Assembly: GCF_012927045.1 (NCBI RefSeq)
Contig: NZ_JABBFW010000002.1
Coordinates: 1-64,000, forward strand
DNA: 64,000 nt
Direction: 5' to 3'
DNA from: Azohydromonas caseinilytica
GTDB taxonomy: Bacteria; Pseudomonadota; Gammaproteobacteria; Burkholderiales; Burkholderiaceae_C
How positions within the stretch are numbered: position 1 is the stretch's first letter; each line of letters starts with the position of its first letter. Positions 43,724 through 51,656 of this stretch are shown here, in pieces. Made by a program: the position numbers and the translations under genes. The notes beneath the pieces were generated by a model. The model was not told where the DNA came from. It saw only the letters and a program-made list of their open reading frames with translations, and made no database searches.

Positions 43724-44197
43724 ATGAAGCTGGCCGCGCTGGCGGCGCTGGGTGTTTTGCTGGCCGGCTGTGACGAGCGGCACATCGCCAAGCTCGAAGA
43801 GGGCCTGTCCACCGAGGCTGACGTGCGCCGCGAATTCGGCGAGCCCGAGCGCGTGCGCGAGGAGAGCGACGGCTCGCGCACGCTGGAGTACACGCGCCAG
43901 CCCGCCGGCCGCCAGAACTACCTCATCACCATCGGCCCTGACGGGCGCATGAGCGCGCTGCGCCAGGTGCTTGCCCCGCGCTACTTCGCCCAGGTGCAGC
44001 CCGGCATGACGCGCGAGCAGGTGCGCGACCTGCTGGGCCGTCCGGCCAAGCGCACGCCCTACCGGCTCAGCCAGACCGAGGTCTGGGACTGGCGCTACCT
44101 CGACGGCCAGCAGGAGAAGATCTTCAGCGTCACCTTCGATGCCCAGGGCCTGGTCCAGAAGACCGGCAGCATGGACGAGCACATCAACGACCGCTGA
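43724..44197 (+). CDS. BamE/SmpA-like outer-membrane lipoprotein
   Basis: The 157-residue lipoprotein has lipobox LLAGC (Cys about 16) and two SmpA-type repeats: EEGLSTEADVRREFGEP and VQPGMTREQVRDLLGRP. BamE is a small subunit of the outer-membrane beta-barrel assembly machine. This tandem-repeat form is a relative found widely in Burkholderiales, and it may not be the Bam subunit itself. The ATG at 43724 starts the signal peptide; an upstream TTG is a weaker choice. Confidence 0.82.
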   Translation: MKLAALAALGVLLAGCDERHIAKLEEGLSTEADVRREFGEPERVREESDGSRTLEYTRQPAGRQNYLITIGPDGRMSALRQVLAPRYFAQVQPGMTREQVRDLLGRPAKRTPYRLSQTEVWDWRYLDGQQEKIFSVTFDAQGLVQKTGSMDEHINDR

Positions 44198-44267
44198 CCG
44201 GCCCCGCCGGCCGTTTCCCATCCACCCTTGCCCGAGCCGTCGCCGCGCGGCGCCTTCCCCCATCGCC

Positions 44268-45176
44268 ATGAGCACCGAAACCGAGCTGAAATTCCAGATC
44301 CCCGCCGCCGCCCGCGAGGCGCTGCGTGCCGAAGTGAACGCCGCCGGCGGGCAGCCGCTGCGGCTGCAGGCGCGCTACTTCGACACGGCCGAGCGCGCGC
44401 TGGCCGCGGCCGGCATGGCGCTGCGCCTGCGCCGCGAGGGCGAGCGCTGGGTGCAGACGCTCAAGGGCCGCGGCGACGGCGTCATGAAGCGCCTGGAGCA
44501 CGAGGTGGCGCTGGACGAGGCCGAGCCCGCGCTCGACCTGTCGCGCCACGACGGCACGCCCGCCGGCGCGGCGCTGCGCCGCGCGCTGGGCGATGCACAG
44601 CCGCAGCCCACCTTCGAGACCGACGTGCACCGCACCGTGCTGCGCCTGCAGCAGGCCGATGCGCTCATCGAGCTGGCGCTGGACGAGGGCGTGCTGCGCG
44701 CGGGTGCCGCGGCGGCCGAGCTGTGCGAGCTGGAGTACGAGCTGCTGCAAGGCCCGGTGCAGGCGCTGCTGGCGCTGGCCGGCGAGGGTGTGCTGCGCCA
44801 CGGCCTGTGGCTGGACGTGCGCAGCAAGGCCGAGCGCGGCGAGCGCCTGGCGCGCGGCATCGCCGTGGTGCCGCCGCTGCGCCTGGAGCCCGAATCGCTG
44901 GACACGGCGCTGCGCCAGCTGCTGGCCAACGCCTGCGAGCTGGCCGACGGCCTGGGTGGCGATGAGCACCTGGAGGCCCTGCGCGAGGCGGTGGACGCCG
45001 CCCTGCGCGCCGAGGCGCTGCTGCCCGTGGCCACCGCACTGCAGGCGCTGCGCGAGCAGCTCGATGCCGTCGCCGCCCACCCCGAGGCCGAGCGCCTGCC
45101 CGCCGCCGGCGAGCTGCTGCGCGCACCCGGCTTCAACCGGCTGGCGCTGGAGCTGCTGGGCGCGGCGCAGGGCTGA
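44268..45176 (+). CDS. CYTH-domain protein (inorganic triphosphatase-like)
   Basis: The 302-residue protein has the CYTH signature ExExK as E4TELK near the N-terminus. Basic and acidic residues on the tunnel strands follow (LRLRREGERWVQTLKGRGDG and ETDVHRTVLR). The domain ends near residue 205. CYTH enzymes hydrolyse inorganic triphosphate or act on related nucleotides. The C-terminal 95 residues are helical and Ala/Leu-rich, far shorter than the CHAD domain often found in this position. It may be a shortened CHAD or another helical tail. Confidence 0.82.
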   Translation: MSTETELKFQIPAAAREALRAEVNAAGGQPLRLQARYFDTAERALAAAGMALRLRREGERWVQTLKGRGDGVMKRLEHEVALDEAEPALDLSRHDGTPAGAALRRALGDAQPQPTFETDVHRTVLRLQQADALIELALDEGVLRAGAAAAELCELEYELLQGPVQALLALAGEGVLRHGLWLDVRSKAERGERLARGIAVVPPLRLEPESLDTALRQLLANACELADGLGGDEHLEALREAVDAALRAEALLPVATALQALREQLDAVAAHPEAERLPAAGELLRAPGFNRLALELLGAAQG

Positions 45177-45238
45177 TCCAGCGCGGCCCCGCCGCTGGGC
45201 GGACTGGGGAGACTGTCTACACTGGCATGACAATCGCC

Positions 45239-45287
45239 TCACTCATTGGCGCTCAGTGAGTCAGGCGTCCTCTCCGAGTGGACAATC
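45239..45287 (-). repeat. GGATTGTCAG element copy 3 (convergent gap after CYTH gene)
   Basis: The 49-nt core runs from TCACTC to GACAATC. It is about 61 percent identical to copy 2 and has the same length as the other two. Its hairpin is TCACT/AGTGA. A second GACAATC lies just to the left (45229-45235), preceded by CTGTCTACACTGG at the same 16-nt spacing as in copy 1. Confidence 0.55.
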
Positions 45288-45296
45288 TCCCGCCGC

Positions 45297-46973
45297 TCAG
45301 GCTGCCTTTGGCGCCGCCGCGTAGAGCGCCAGCGCCTGCTCCAGCGTGGCCACGATGTGGCCGCGGCCGATGACCTCCTCGAACTCGGTGCGCTGCAGCA
45401 GCGACAGCGGCTGCTCATTGACCTCGGCCAGCATCAGTTCGATGCCACGCCGGCGCAGCGTGCGCGCCAATTGCGCCAGCGTGTCCACGCCGGTGCTGTC
45501 CAGCGCCACCAGGCGGTGCATCTCCAGCACCAGCACGCGCGTGCCCGGCGGCAGCTGCTCGGCCAGCGGCTCCAGCTTGCCCACCGCGCCGAAGAACAGG
45601 GCGCCGTAGACCTGCCGCACCTGCACGCCCGGCGACAGCTCCGCCACCGGCAGCGGCTCGATGCGGAACAGCTCGCTCATGCGCCAGATGAAGAACACGC
45701 AGGCCATGACCAGCCCGGCTTCCACCGCCACCGTCAGGTCGAACACCACGGTGAGCACGAAGCTGCCCAACAGCACCAGGCGGTAGCTCAGCTTGAACTG
45801 GCGCAGCCGCGCGAACTCGTGCCACTCGCCCATGTTCCAGGCCACGAACAGCAGGATGCCGGCCAGCGCCGCCAGCGGCACATGCTCGGCCAGCGGCGCC
45901 GCCACCAGCACGATGGCCAGCAGCGTGAGCGCGTGCACCATCCCCGCCACCGGGCTGCGCGCGCCGGCGCGCACGTTGGTGGAGGTGCGGGCGATGGTGC
46001 CCGTGGCCGGCATGCCGCCGAAGAAGGGCGTCACGAAGTTCGCCACGCCCTGCGCCATCAGCTCCTGGTTGGGGTCGTGGCGCGGCAGGTCGCTCATGTT
46101 GTCGGCCACGCGCGCGCACAGCAGCGACTCGATGGCGCCCAGCAGCGCGATGGTCAGCGTGGGCATCAGCAGCTGCTTGGCGGTGGCCCAGTCGAAGGCC
46201 GGCAGCGCGAAGGCGGGCAGCGACTGCGGGATGCCGCCGAAGCGCGAGCCGATGGTTTCCACCTCCAGCCCCAGCCCCCGCGCCGCCACGGTGGCCAGCG
46301 CCAGCGCGATCACGGTGCCCGGCACCTGCGCCGCATGGCGGCGCAGCTTCTGCAGCAGGCCCAGCGGCGCGGTGGGCATGGCGTAGGACTTGGGCCACAG
46401 CACCACCAGCGCCAGGCTGCCCAGGCCCAGCGCCAGCGCGGAGGCGTTGAAGGTGTGCAGGTGCGCCCACAGCGCGGCGATCTGGGCGAAGAAGTCCGCC
46501 GGCATCTTGTCGATGCGCAGGCCCAGCAGGTCCTTCAATTGGGACAGTCCGATGAGCACCGCGATGCCGTTGGTGAAGCCGATGACCACGCCCACCGGGA
46601 TGTAGCGCACCAGCGCGCCCAGCCGCAGCAGCCCCATGGCGAACAGCAGCACGCCGGCGAGCATGGTGGCGATGAGCAGATTGGCCAGCCCGTACTGGGC
46701 CTGGATGCCGTAGACGATGACGATGAACGCCCCGGCCGGCCCGCCGATCTGGACGCTGGAGCCGCCCAGCGCGGCAATGAGGAAGCCGGCGATGACGGCG
46801 GTGAAGATGCCTTGTTCGGGCTTGAGGCCGCTGGCGATGGCGAAGGCCATGGCCAGCGGCAGGGCAACGATGCCGACCGTCAGGCCGGCGCCCAGGTCAG
46901 CAATGAGCTGCTGTCGGGTGTAGCCGCGCAACGCCTGGAGCGAGCGCGGATGGAAACGGTGCAGGGCGAGCAT
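45297..46973 (-). CDS. SulP-family anion transporter with STAS domain
   Basis: The 558-residue protein has 10-12 helices (about 25-415) and a C-terminal STAS domain (about 425-550) with LEMHRLVALDSTGVDTL. The opening ADLGAGLTVGIVALPLAMAFAIA is the SulP helix-1 signature. Substrates in the family include sulfate, bicarbonate and C4-dicarboxylates. The ATG at 46973 is preceded by GGAGGT, 3 nt away, inside a 10-bp hairpin stem. metG ends 136 bp upstream on the same strand. Confidence 0.9.
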   Translation of the reverse strand: MLALHRFHPRSLQALRGYTRQQLIADLGAGLTVGIVALPLAMAFAIASGLKPEQGIFTAVIAGFLIAALGGSSVQIGGPAGAFIVIVYGIQAQYGLANLLIATMLAGVLLFAMGLLRLGALVRYIPVGVVIGFTNGIAVLIGLSQLKDLLGLRIDKMPADFFAQIAALWAHLHTFNASALALGLGSLALVVLWPKSYAMPTAPLGLLQKLRRHAAQVPGTVIALALATVAARGLGLEVETIGSRFGGIPQSLPAFALPAFDWATAKQLLMPTLTIALLGAIESLLCARVADNMSDLPRHDPNQELMAQGVANFVTPFFGGMPATGTIARTSTNVRAGARSPVAGMVHALTLLAIVLVAAPLAEHVPLAALAGILLFVAWNMGEWHEFARLRQFKLSYRLVLLGSFVLTVVFDLTVAVEAGLVMACVFFIWRMSELFRIEPLPVAELSPGVQVRQVYGALFFGAVGKLEPLAEQLPPGTRVLVLEMHRLVALDSTGVDTLAQLARTLRRRGIELMLAEVNEQPLSLLQRTEFEEVIGRGHIVATLEQALALYAAAPKAA

Positions 46974-46974
46974 G

Positions 46975-47026
46975 GGACCTCCGGAAGTGGTGGACGGCGG
47001 GCGCACGGGGGCGCCGCCGGAGGTCC
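46975..47026 (-). promoter_or_regulatory. Hairpin sequestering the SulP ribosome-binding site
   Basis: GGACCTCCGG (minus strand 47026-47017) pairs perfectly with CCGGAGGTCC (46984-46975), and a CGGCG/CGCCG inner stem extends it. The second arm contains GGAGGT, the Shine-Dalgarno sequence, 3 nt before the ATG. The stem is long enough to block translation unless it is opened. Confidence 0.65.
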
Positions 47027-47109
47027 GCAGTGGTGCAGCCGCGCGATGAAGCGGCGGCGGCGCGACAGCCCGGCCACCAGGCTATGCCTCGGGGCCGGGC
47101 GCCGCGCCA

Positions 47110-49209
47110 TCAGCGCACCCGCATGCCGGGCTGCGCCCCCGGCCAGGGTTCCAGGATGTGGATGCCGGGCTGTGCCTTCTCGTCGGCGTGGCTGGCCGCC
47201 AGCACCATGCCTTCGCTGAGGCCAAACTTCATCTTGCGCGGCGCCAGGTTCGCGACCATGACGGTGAGCTTGCCCACCAGCTGCTCGGGCGTGTAGGCCG
47301 ACTGGATGCCGCTGAAGACGTTGCGGGTGCGGCCTTCGCCCACATCCAGCGTGAGCTGCAGCAGCTTGTTGCTGCCTTCCACCTTGCGCGCCTCGACGAT
47401 GCGGGCGATGCGCAGGTCGATCTTGGCGAAGTCGTCGATGCCGATGGTCGGCGCGATCTCCTCGCCGCCGGGCAGCTCCGGCGCTTCCTCGGCCGGCGCC
47501 GGGGCGGCTGCCGGCGGCTCGAACAGCGCGTCCAGCAGCTTGGGATCGACGCGCTGCATCAGGTGCTGGTAGGCGCCGATGCGGTGCGCGCCCAGGGCCC
47601 GGGCGGCGTCGGCGAAGGTCAGCGGTTCCACCTGCAGGAACTTCTCCACCTGCGCCGCCACGGCCGGCAGCACGGGCTTCAGGTAGATGGTGAGCAGGCG
47701 GAAGGCTTCGATGCAGGTGCTGCACACGTCGTGCAGCGCCGCGGCCAGCTCAGGGTTCTTGGCCAGCTCCCAGGGCTTGTGCTGGTCCACGTAGGCGTTG
47801 ACGCGGTCGGCCAGCGCCATCACCTCGCGCACCGCCTTGCCGAACTCGCGCTCCTCGTACAGGCGCTCGATGTCCTCGCGTGCGGCGCGCAGGCCGTCGA
47901 GCAGGGCGCGGCCTTCCACGCCCAGGTCGGCGGAGAGGTGGCCGTCGAAGCGCTTGGCGATGAAGCCGGCGGCGCGGCTGGCGATGTTGACGTACTTGCC
48001 CACCAGGTCGGAGTTCACCCGCGCGACGAAGTCCTCGGGGTTGAAGTCCACGTCCTCGACCTTGGCGTTGAGCTTGGCGGCGATGTAGTAGCGCAGCCAC
48101 TCGGCGTTCATGCCGATGTCCAGGTACTTCAGCGGGCTGATGCCGGTGCCGCGCGACTTGCTCATCTTCTCGCCGCTCACGGTGATGAAGCCGTGCACGA
48201 AGATGTTGTCGGGCACCTTGCGGCCGCTGAAGTGCAGCATCGCCGGCCAGAACAGGGTGTGGAAGTACGTGATGTCCTTGCCGATGAAGTGGTACTGCTC
48301 CACCGCCGGGTCGGCCATGAACTGCTCGAAGCTGCGTGTCTCGCCGTAGCGCGCCTTGGGGCCGCCCTGGTCGAACCAGGCCTTGAGCGAGGCCAGGTAG
48401 CCCACCGGCGCGTCCAGCCAGACGTAGAAGTACTTGCCCGGGGCGTCGGGGATCTCGATGCCGAAGTAGGGCGCGTCGCGGCTGATGTCCCAGTCGGACA
48501 GGCCCACGTGGCCTTCCTCGTCGGCGGCGAACCACTCCTTGATCTTGTTGAGCACCTCGGGCTGCAGCCGGCCGCTGGCCTGCGTCCACTGCTGCAGGAA
48601 CTCCAGGCAGCGCGGCGAGGACAGCTGGAAGAAGTGGTGCTCGGAGCTCTTCATCACCGGCGTGGCGCCGGTGAGCGTGGAGTAGGGGTTCTTGAGCTCG
48701 GTGGGGGCGTAGACCGCGCCGCAGACCTCGCAGGAGTCGCCGTACTGGTCCTTGGCCGCGCAGCGCGGGCACTCGCCCTTGATGTAGCGGTCGGGCAGGA
48801 ACATCGACTTCACGGGGTCGAAGAACTGCTCGATGTTGCGGATGGCGATCAGGCCCTCGCGGCGCAGGGCGCGGTAGATGTCCTGCGCCAGCTCATGGTT
48901 TTCCGGGGCGTCGGTGGAGTGCCAGTGGTCGAAGGCGATGTGGAAGCCGTCGAGGTACTGCTTGCGGCCCGCGGCGATCTCGGCCACGAACTGCTGGGGC
49001 GTCTTGTTGACCTTCTCGGCGGCGATCATGATCGGCGCGCCATGGGCGTCATCGGCGCCCACGAAGTGCACCTGGTGGCCGCGCATGCGCTGGAAGCGCA
49101 CCCAAATGTCGGCCTGGATGTACTCCATGATGTGGCCGATGTGGAAGGCGCCGTTGGCATAAGGCAGCGCGGTGGTGACGAAGAGCTGACGGGGCTTGAG
49201 GCTGGTCAT
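47110..49209 (-). CDS. metG: Methionyl-tRNA synthetase
   Basis: This 699-residue class I synthetase charges tRNA-Met. It has HIGH as FHIGHIMEY (about 22-30), a four-Cys zinc knuckle ([19 protein letters not shown], about 144-162) and KMSKS in [11 protein letters not shown] (about 343). It also has a C-terminal EMAP-II-type tRNA-binding domain (about 595-699: [20 protein letters not shown]). The start [20 protein letters not shown] is standard. It diverges from apbC across 112 bp. Confidence 0.97.
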   Translation of the reverse strand: MTSLKPRQLFVTTALPYANGAFHIGHIMEYIQADIWVRFQRMRGHQVHFVGADDAHGAPIMIAAEKVNKTPQQFVAEIAAGRKQYLDGFHIAFDHWHSTDAPENHELAQDIYRALRREGLIAIRNIEQFFDPVKSMFLPDRYIKGECPRCAAKDQYGDSCEVCGAVYAPTELKNPYSTLTGATPVMKSSEHHFFQLSSPRCLEFLQQWTQASGRLQPEVLNKIKEWFAADEEGHVGLSDWDISRDAPYFGIEIPDAPGKYFYVWLDAPVGYLASLKAWFDQGGPKARYGETRSFEQFMADPAVEQYHFIGKDITYFHTLFWPAMLHFSGRKVPDNIFVHGFITVSGEKMSKSRGTGISPLKYLDIGMNAEWLRYYIAAKLNAKVEDVDFNPEDFVARVNSDLVGKYVNIASRAAGFIAKRFDGHLSADLGVEGRALLDGLRAAREDIERLYEEREFGKAVREVMALADRVNAYVDQHKPWELAKNPELAAALHDVCSTCIEAFRLLTIYLKPVLPAVAAQVEKFLQVEPLTFADAARALGAHRIGAYQHLMQRVDPKLLDALFEPPAAAPAPAEEAPELPGGEEIAPTIGIDDFAKIDLRIARIVEARKVEGSNKLLQLTLDVGEGRTRNVFSGIQSAYTPEQLVGKLTVMVANLAPRKMKFGLSEGMVLAASHADEKAQPGIHILEPWPGAQPGMRVR

Positions 49210-49321
49210 CGAGGGTGTGTTCGCGCGCAGTGCAATCCTCGATTCTAGGCTTGCGGTCAAGGTCAGTTCCCCTGGGCTAGACTGCGCGCCGTTTCTGGAA
49301 ACACCCTTTCACCACACCCCT

Positions 49322-50413
49322 ATGGCCGCCACCGAAGCCGCGCTGCTGGACGCGCTCAAGACCGTCATCGATCCCAACACGGGGCGTGATTTCGTCTCCA
49401 CCCGCCAGCTCAAGAACCTGCGGCTCGACGGCGGCGACGTCAGCTTCGACGTCGAGCTGGGCTACCCGGCCAAGAGCCAGATCGCCCCGCTGCGCCGCGC
49501 GCTCATCGCCGCCGCGCGCAGCGTGAGCGGCGTGGACAACGTCAGCGCCAACCTCAGCGTCCACGTCGTGGCGCACGCGGTGCAGCGCGGCGTGCAGCTG
49601 CTGCCCAAGATCAAGAACATCGTCGCCGTCGCCTCCGGCAAGGGCGGCGTGGGCAAGAGCACCACAGCCGTGAACCTGGCGCTGGCGCTGGCCGCCGAGG
49701 GCGCGCGCGTGGGCATCCTCGACGCCGACATCTACGGCCCCAGCCAGCCGATGATGATGGGCATCGAGGGCCGCCCCGAGAGCGCCGACGGCCAGACCAT
49801 GGAGCCGCTGGAGAACTACGGCGTGCAGGTCATGTCCATCGGCTTCCTCATCGACGCCGACAACCCCATGATCTGGCGCGGCCCCATGGCCACGCAGGCG
49901 CTGGAGCAGCTGCTGCGCCAGACCAACTGGGGCGACCTGGACTACCTGATCGTGGACATGCCCCCGGGCACCGGCGACATCCAGCTCACGCTCTCGCAGA
50001 AGGTGCCGCTCACCGGCGCCGTGATCGTGACCACGCCGCAGGACATCGCGCTGCTGGACGCGCGCAAGGGCCTGAAGATGTTCGAGAAGGTGGGCGTGCC
50101 CATCCTGGGCGTGGTGGAGAACATGGCCGTGCACGTGTGCTCCAACTGCGGCCATGTCGAGCACATCTTCGGCGCCGAGGGCGGCAAGAAGATGGCGGCC
50201 GAGTACGGCGTGGACTACCTGGGCGCGCTGCCGCTGAACCTGGGCATCCGCGAGCAGGCCGACAGTGGCCGCCCCACCGTGGTGAGCGACCCCGAGGGCG
50301 AGATCGCCGGCATCTACAAGGCCGTGGCGCGCCAGGTGGCGGTCAAGATCGCCGCCAAGGCCAAGGACTTCAGCAGCAAGTTCCCCACCATCACCATCTC
50401 CAAGAACACCTGA
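49322..50413 (+). CDS. apbC: Iron-sulfur cluster carrier protein (Mrp/NBP35 ATPase)
   Basis: The 363-residue protein has an N-terminal DUF59/MIP18 domain (about 1-85) and a ParA-type ATPase with deviant Walker A SGKGGVGKSTT (about 102-112). The C-x2-C cluster site is CSNCG (about 278). It assembles and passes 4Fe-4S clusters to apoproteins. A TAGACT box near 49271 could be its -10. The formate-dehydrogenase accessory genes follow directly, and the ferredoxin-rich protein there would need cluster delivery. Confidence 0.95.
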   Translation: MAATEAALLDALKTVIDPNTGRDFVSTRQLKNLRLDGGDVSFDVELGYPAKSQIAPLRRALIAAARSVSGVDNVSANLSVHVVAHAVQRGVQLLPKIKNIVAVASGKGGVGKSTTAVNLALALAAEGARVGILDADIYGPSQPMMMGIEGRPESADGQTMEPLENYGVQVMSIGFLIDADNPMIWRGPMATQALEQLLRQTNWGDLDYLIVDMPPGTGDIQLTLSQKVPLTGAVIVTTPQDIALLDARKGLKMFEKVGVPILGVVENMAVHVCSNCGHVEHIFGAEGGKKMAAEYGVDYLGALPLNLGIREQADSGRPTVVSDPEGEIAGIYKAVARQVAVKIAAKAKDFSSKFPTITISKNT

Positions 50414-50414
50414 G

Positions 50415-50906
50415 ATGTCGGAGCGGCCGTCGGTCCGGGTCGCGGTCCTGATGGAGCGCGAGCAGCAGCCCAATCGCTGGGAGGACTGGCGCCACCGCAT
50501 CGCCGAGGTGGTGCCCGACGAGGGCGCCTTCGGCACCGAGCCGCGGCTGCTGCGCGACGACGGCAAGACCGCCAGCTTCCTCTTCCCCGGCTTCACGCTG
50601 GAGCTGTTCAGGGACGAGGCCGAGGGCTACTACCTCAACCTCAGCTCCGGCTCGCCGGTGTGGTTCGTGATGTGGCGCGTGCATGACGAGGACCCCTCGC
50701 GTGCCTGGCCCGAGATCGTCAGCCTCTCCTACAACGAGGCCGGCCGCTGGCTCGACGCCCAGGAGCGCGTGGACAACGTGCCGCTGCATCCCGAGGTGCG
50801 CGACTGGCTGCAGGCCTACGTCGACGCCCACTACCGCCCCGAGCCCAAGAAGCGCCAGCGCCCGGTGTCGTTCCAGCGCCCGGAGGAGCGCGGGCGCGAG
50901 GATTGA
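50415..50906 (+). CDS. DUF3305 protein
   Basis: The 163-residue soluble protein shows the DUF3305 layout: VAVLMEREQQPNRWEDWRH at the start and LNLSSGSPVWFVMWR in the middle. It belongs to the accessory block that usually travels with formate dehydrogenase genes in beta-proteobacteria. Its function is unknown. It starts 1 bp after the apbC stop codon, which implies co-transcription. The Arg-rich C-terminus is basic. Confidence 0.87.
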   Translation: MSERPSVRVAVLMEREQQPNRWEDWRHRIAEVVPDEGAFGTEPRLLRDDGKTASFLFPGFTLELFRDEAEGYYLNLSSGSPVWFVMWRVHDEDPSRAWPEIVSLSYNEAGRWLDAQERVDNVPLHPEVRDWLQAYVDAHYRPEPKKRQRPVSFQRPEERGRED

Positions 50907-50957
50907 GGCGCCGGCGCGTCCGACCCCGCCTCATCCGTCCCGCAGCAGGAGTCCCCG

Positions 50958-51656
50958 ATGGCCGAAGACGGCTTCTTCTCGCGCTGGTCGCGGCGCAAGG
51001 CGCAGGTGGCGCGCGGCGAGCAGCCGCCCGAGCCGCCGCCGGAAGTAAAGAGTTCCGTTCGGGCTGAGCCCTTCGACAAGCTCAGGACAGGCTCTGTCGA
51101 GGCCCCGCTGCCTGATCAGGCTGCAGGCCTTTCGACAAGCCCAGGGCGAACGGACAACGTACCCGCCGCGCCTGCCGAGCCGCCGCCCACGCTGGAAGAC
51201 GTGGCCAAGCTCGGCCGCGATTCGGACTATTCCCGCTTCGTCGCGCCGGACGTGGCGCCGGACGTGAAGAACGCCGCGCTGCGCAAGCTGTTTGCCGATC
51301 CGCACTTCAACGTGATGGACGGGCTCGACATCTACATCGACGACTACGGCAAGCCCGATCCGCTGCCCCCCGGCATGCTGCGCCAGCTGGCGCAGTCCAA
51401 GCTGCTGGGCCTCTTCGACGACGAGGACGAAGAGAAGAACAAGCCCGAGGACGGGGCCGGCGCGCCCGCCGCGGCGGCTGCCGCGCCTGAAGAGGCGCCG
51501 CCCGCGGCCGAGCCCGCGCTGCCGCCCGATACCGCGGCCGTGGCGTCACGGCCGCTCCTGACGGAACCCGAAGTTCATGAAAACGCTGATCTGCAACTGC
51601 AACCGGACGATGCCGCTGGACGGCCCGGCCCTGGCCAAGGCCCTGCCGCAGGCTGA
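50958..51656 (+). CDS. DUF3306 protein carrying an in-frame REP-derived segment
   Basis: The 232-residue protein begins FFSRWSRRKAQVARGE, the DUF3306 signature. The core continues LGRDSDYSRFVAPDVAPDVKNAALRKLF (in parts, about 82-118). Residues about 33-65 are translated from a 99-bp REP-like repeat, read without interruption (RAEPFDKLRTG), and are not expected in the family. The last 27 residues overlap the start of the next gene by 80 bp. The function is unknown, and the family travels with formate dehydrogenase genes. Confidence 0.8.
   Translation: MAEDGFFSRWSRRKAQVARGEQPPEPPPEVKSSVRAEPFDKLRTGSVEAPLPDQAAGLSTSPGRTDNVPAAPAEPPPTLEDVAKLGRDSDYSRFVAPDVAPDVKNAALRKLFADPHFNVMDGLDIYIDDYGKPDPLPPGMLRQLAQSKLLGLFDDEDEEKNKPEDGAGAPAAAAAAPEEAPPAAEPALPPDTAAVASRPLLTEPEVHENADLQLQPDDAAGRPGPGQGPAAG
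51055..51153 (+). repeat. REP-like 99-bp element inside the DUF3306 gene
   Basis: The element runs from CCGTTCGGGCTGAGCC to GGGCGAACGG and is 99 bp long, so it adds exactly 33 codons without a stop. It aligns to the reverse complement of 33019-33117. It splits the N-terminal motif of DUF3306 from its core. Confidence 0.88.

Noticed and set aside
50958-51656. DUF3306 as a pseudogene because of the inserted repeat
   Set aside because: The inserted 99 bp leave the frame open and the core domain is intact. It was kept as a gene.
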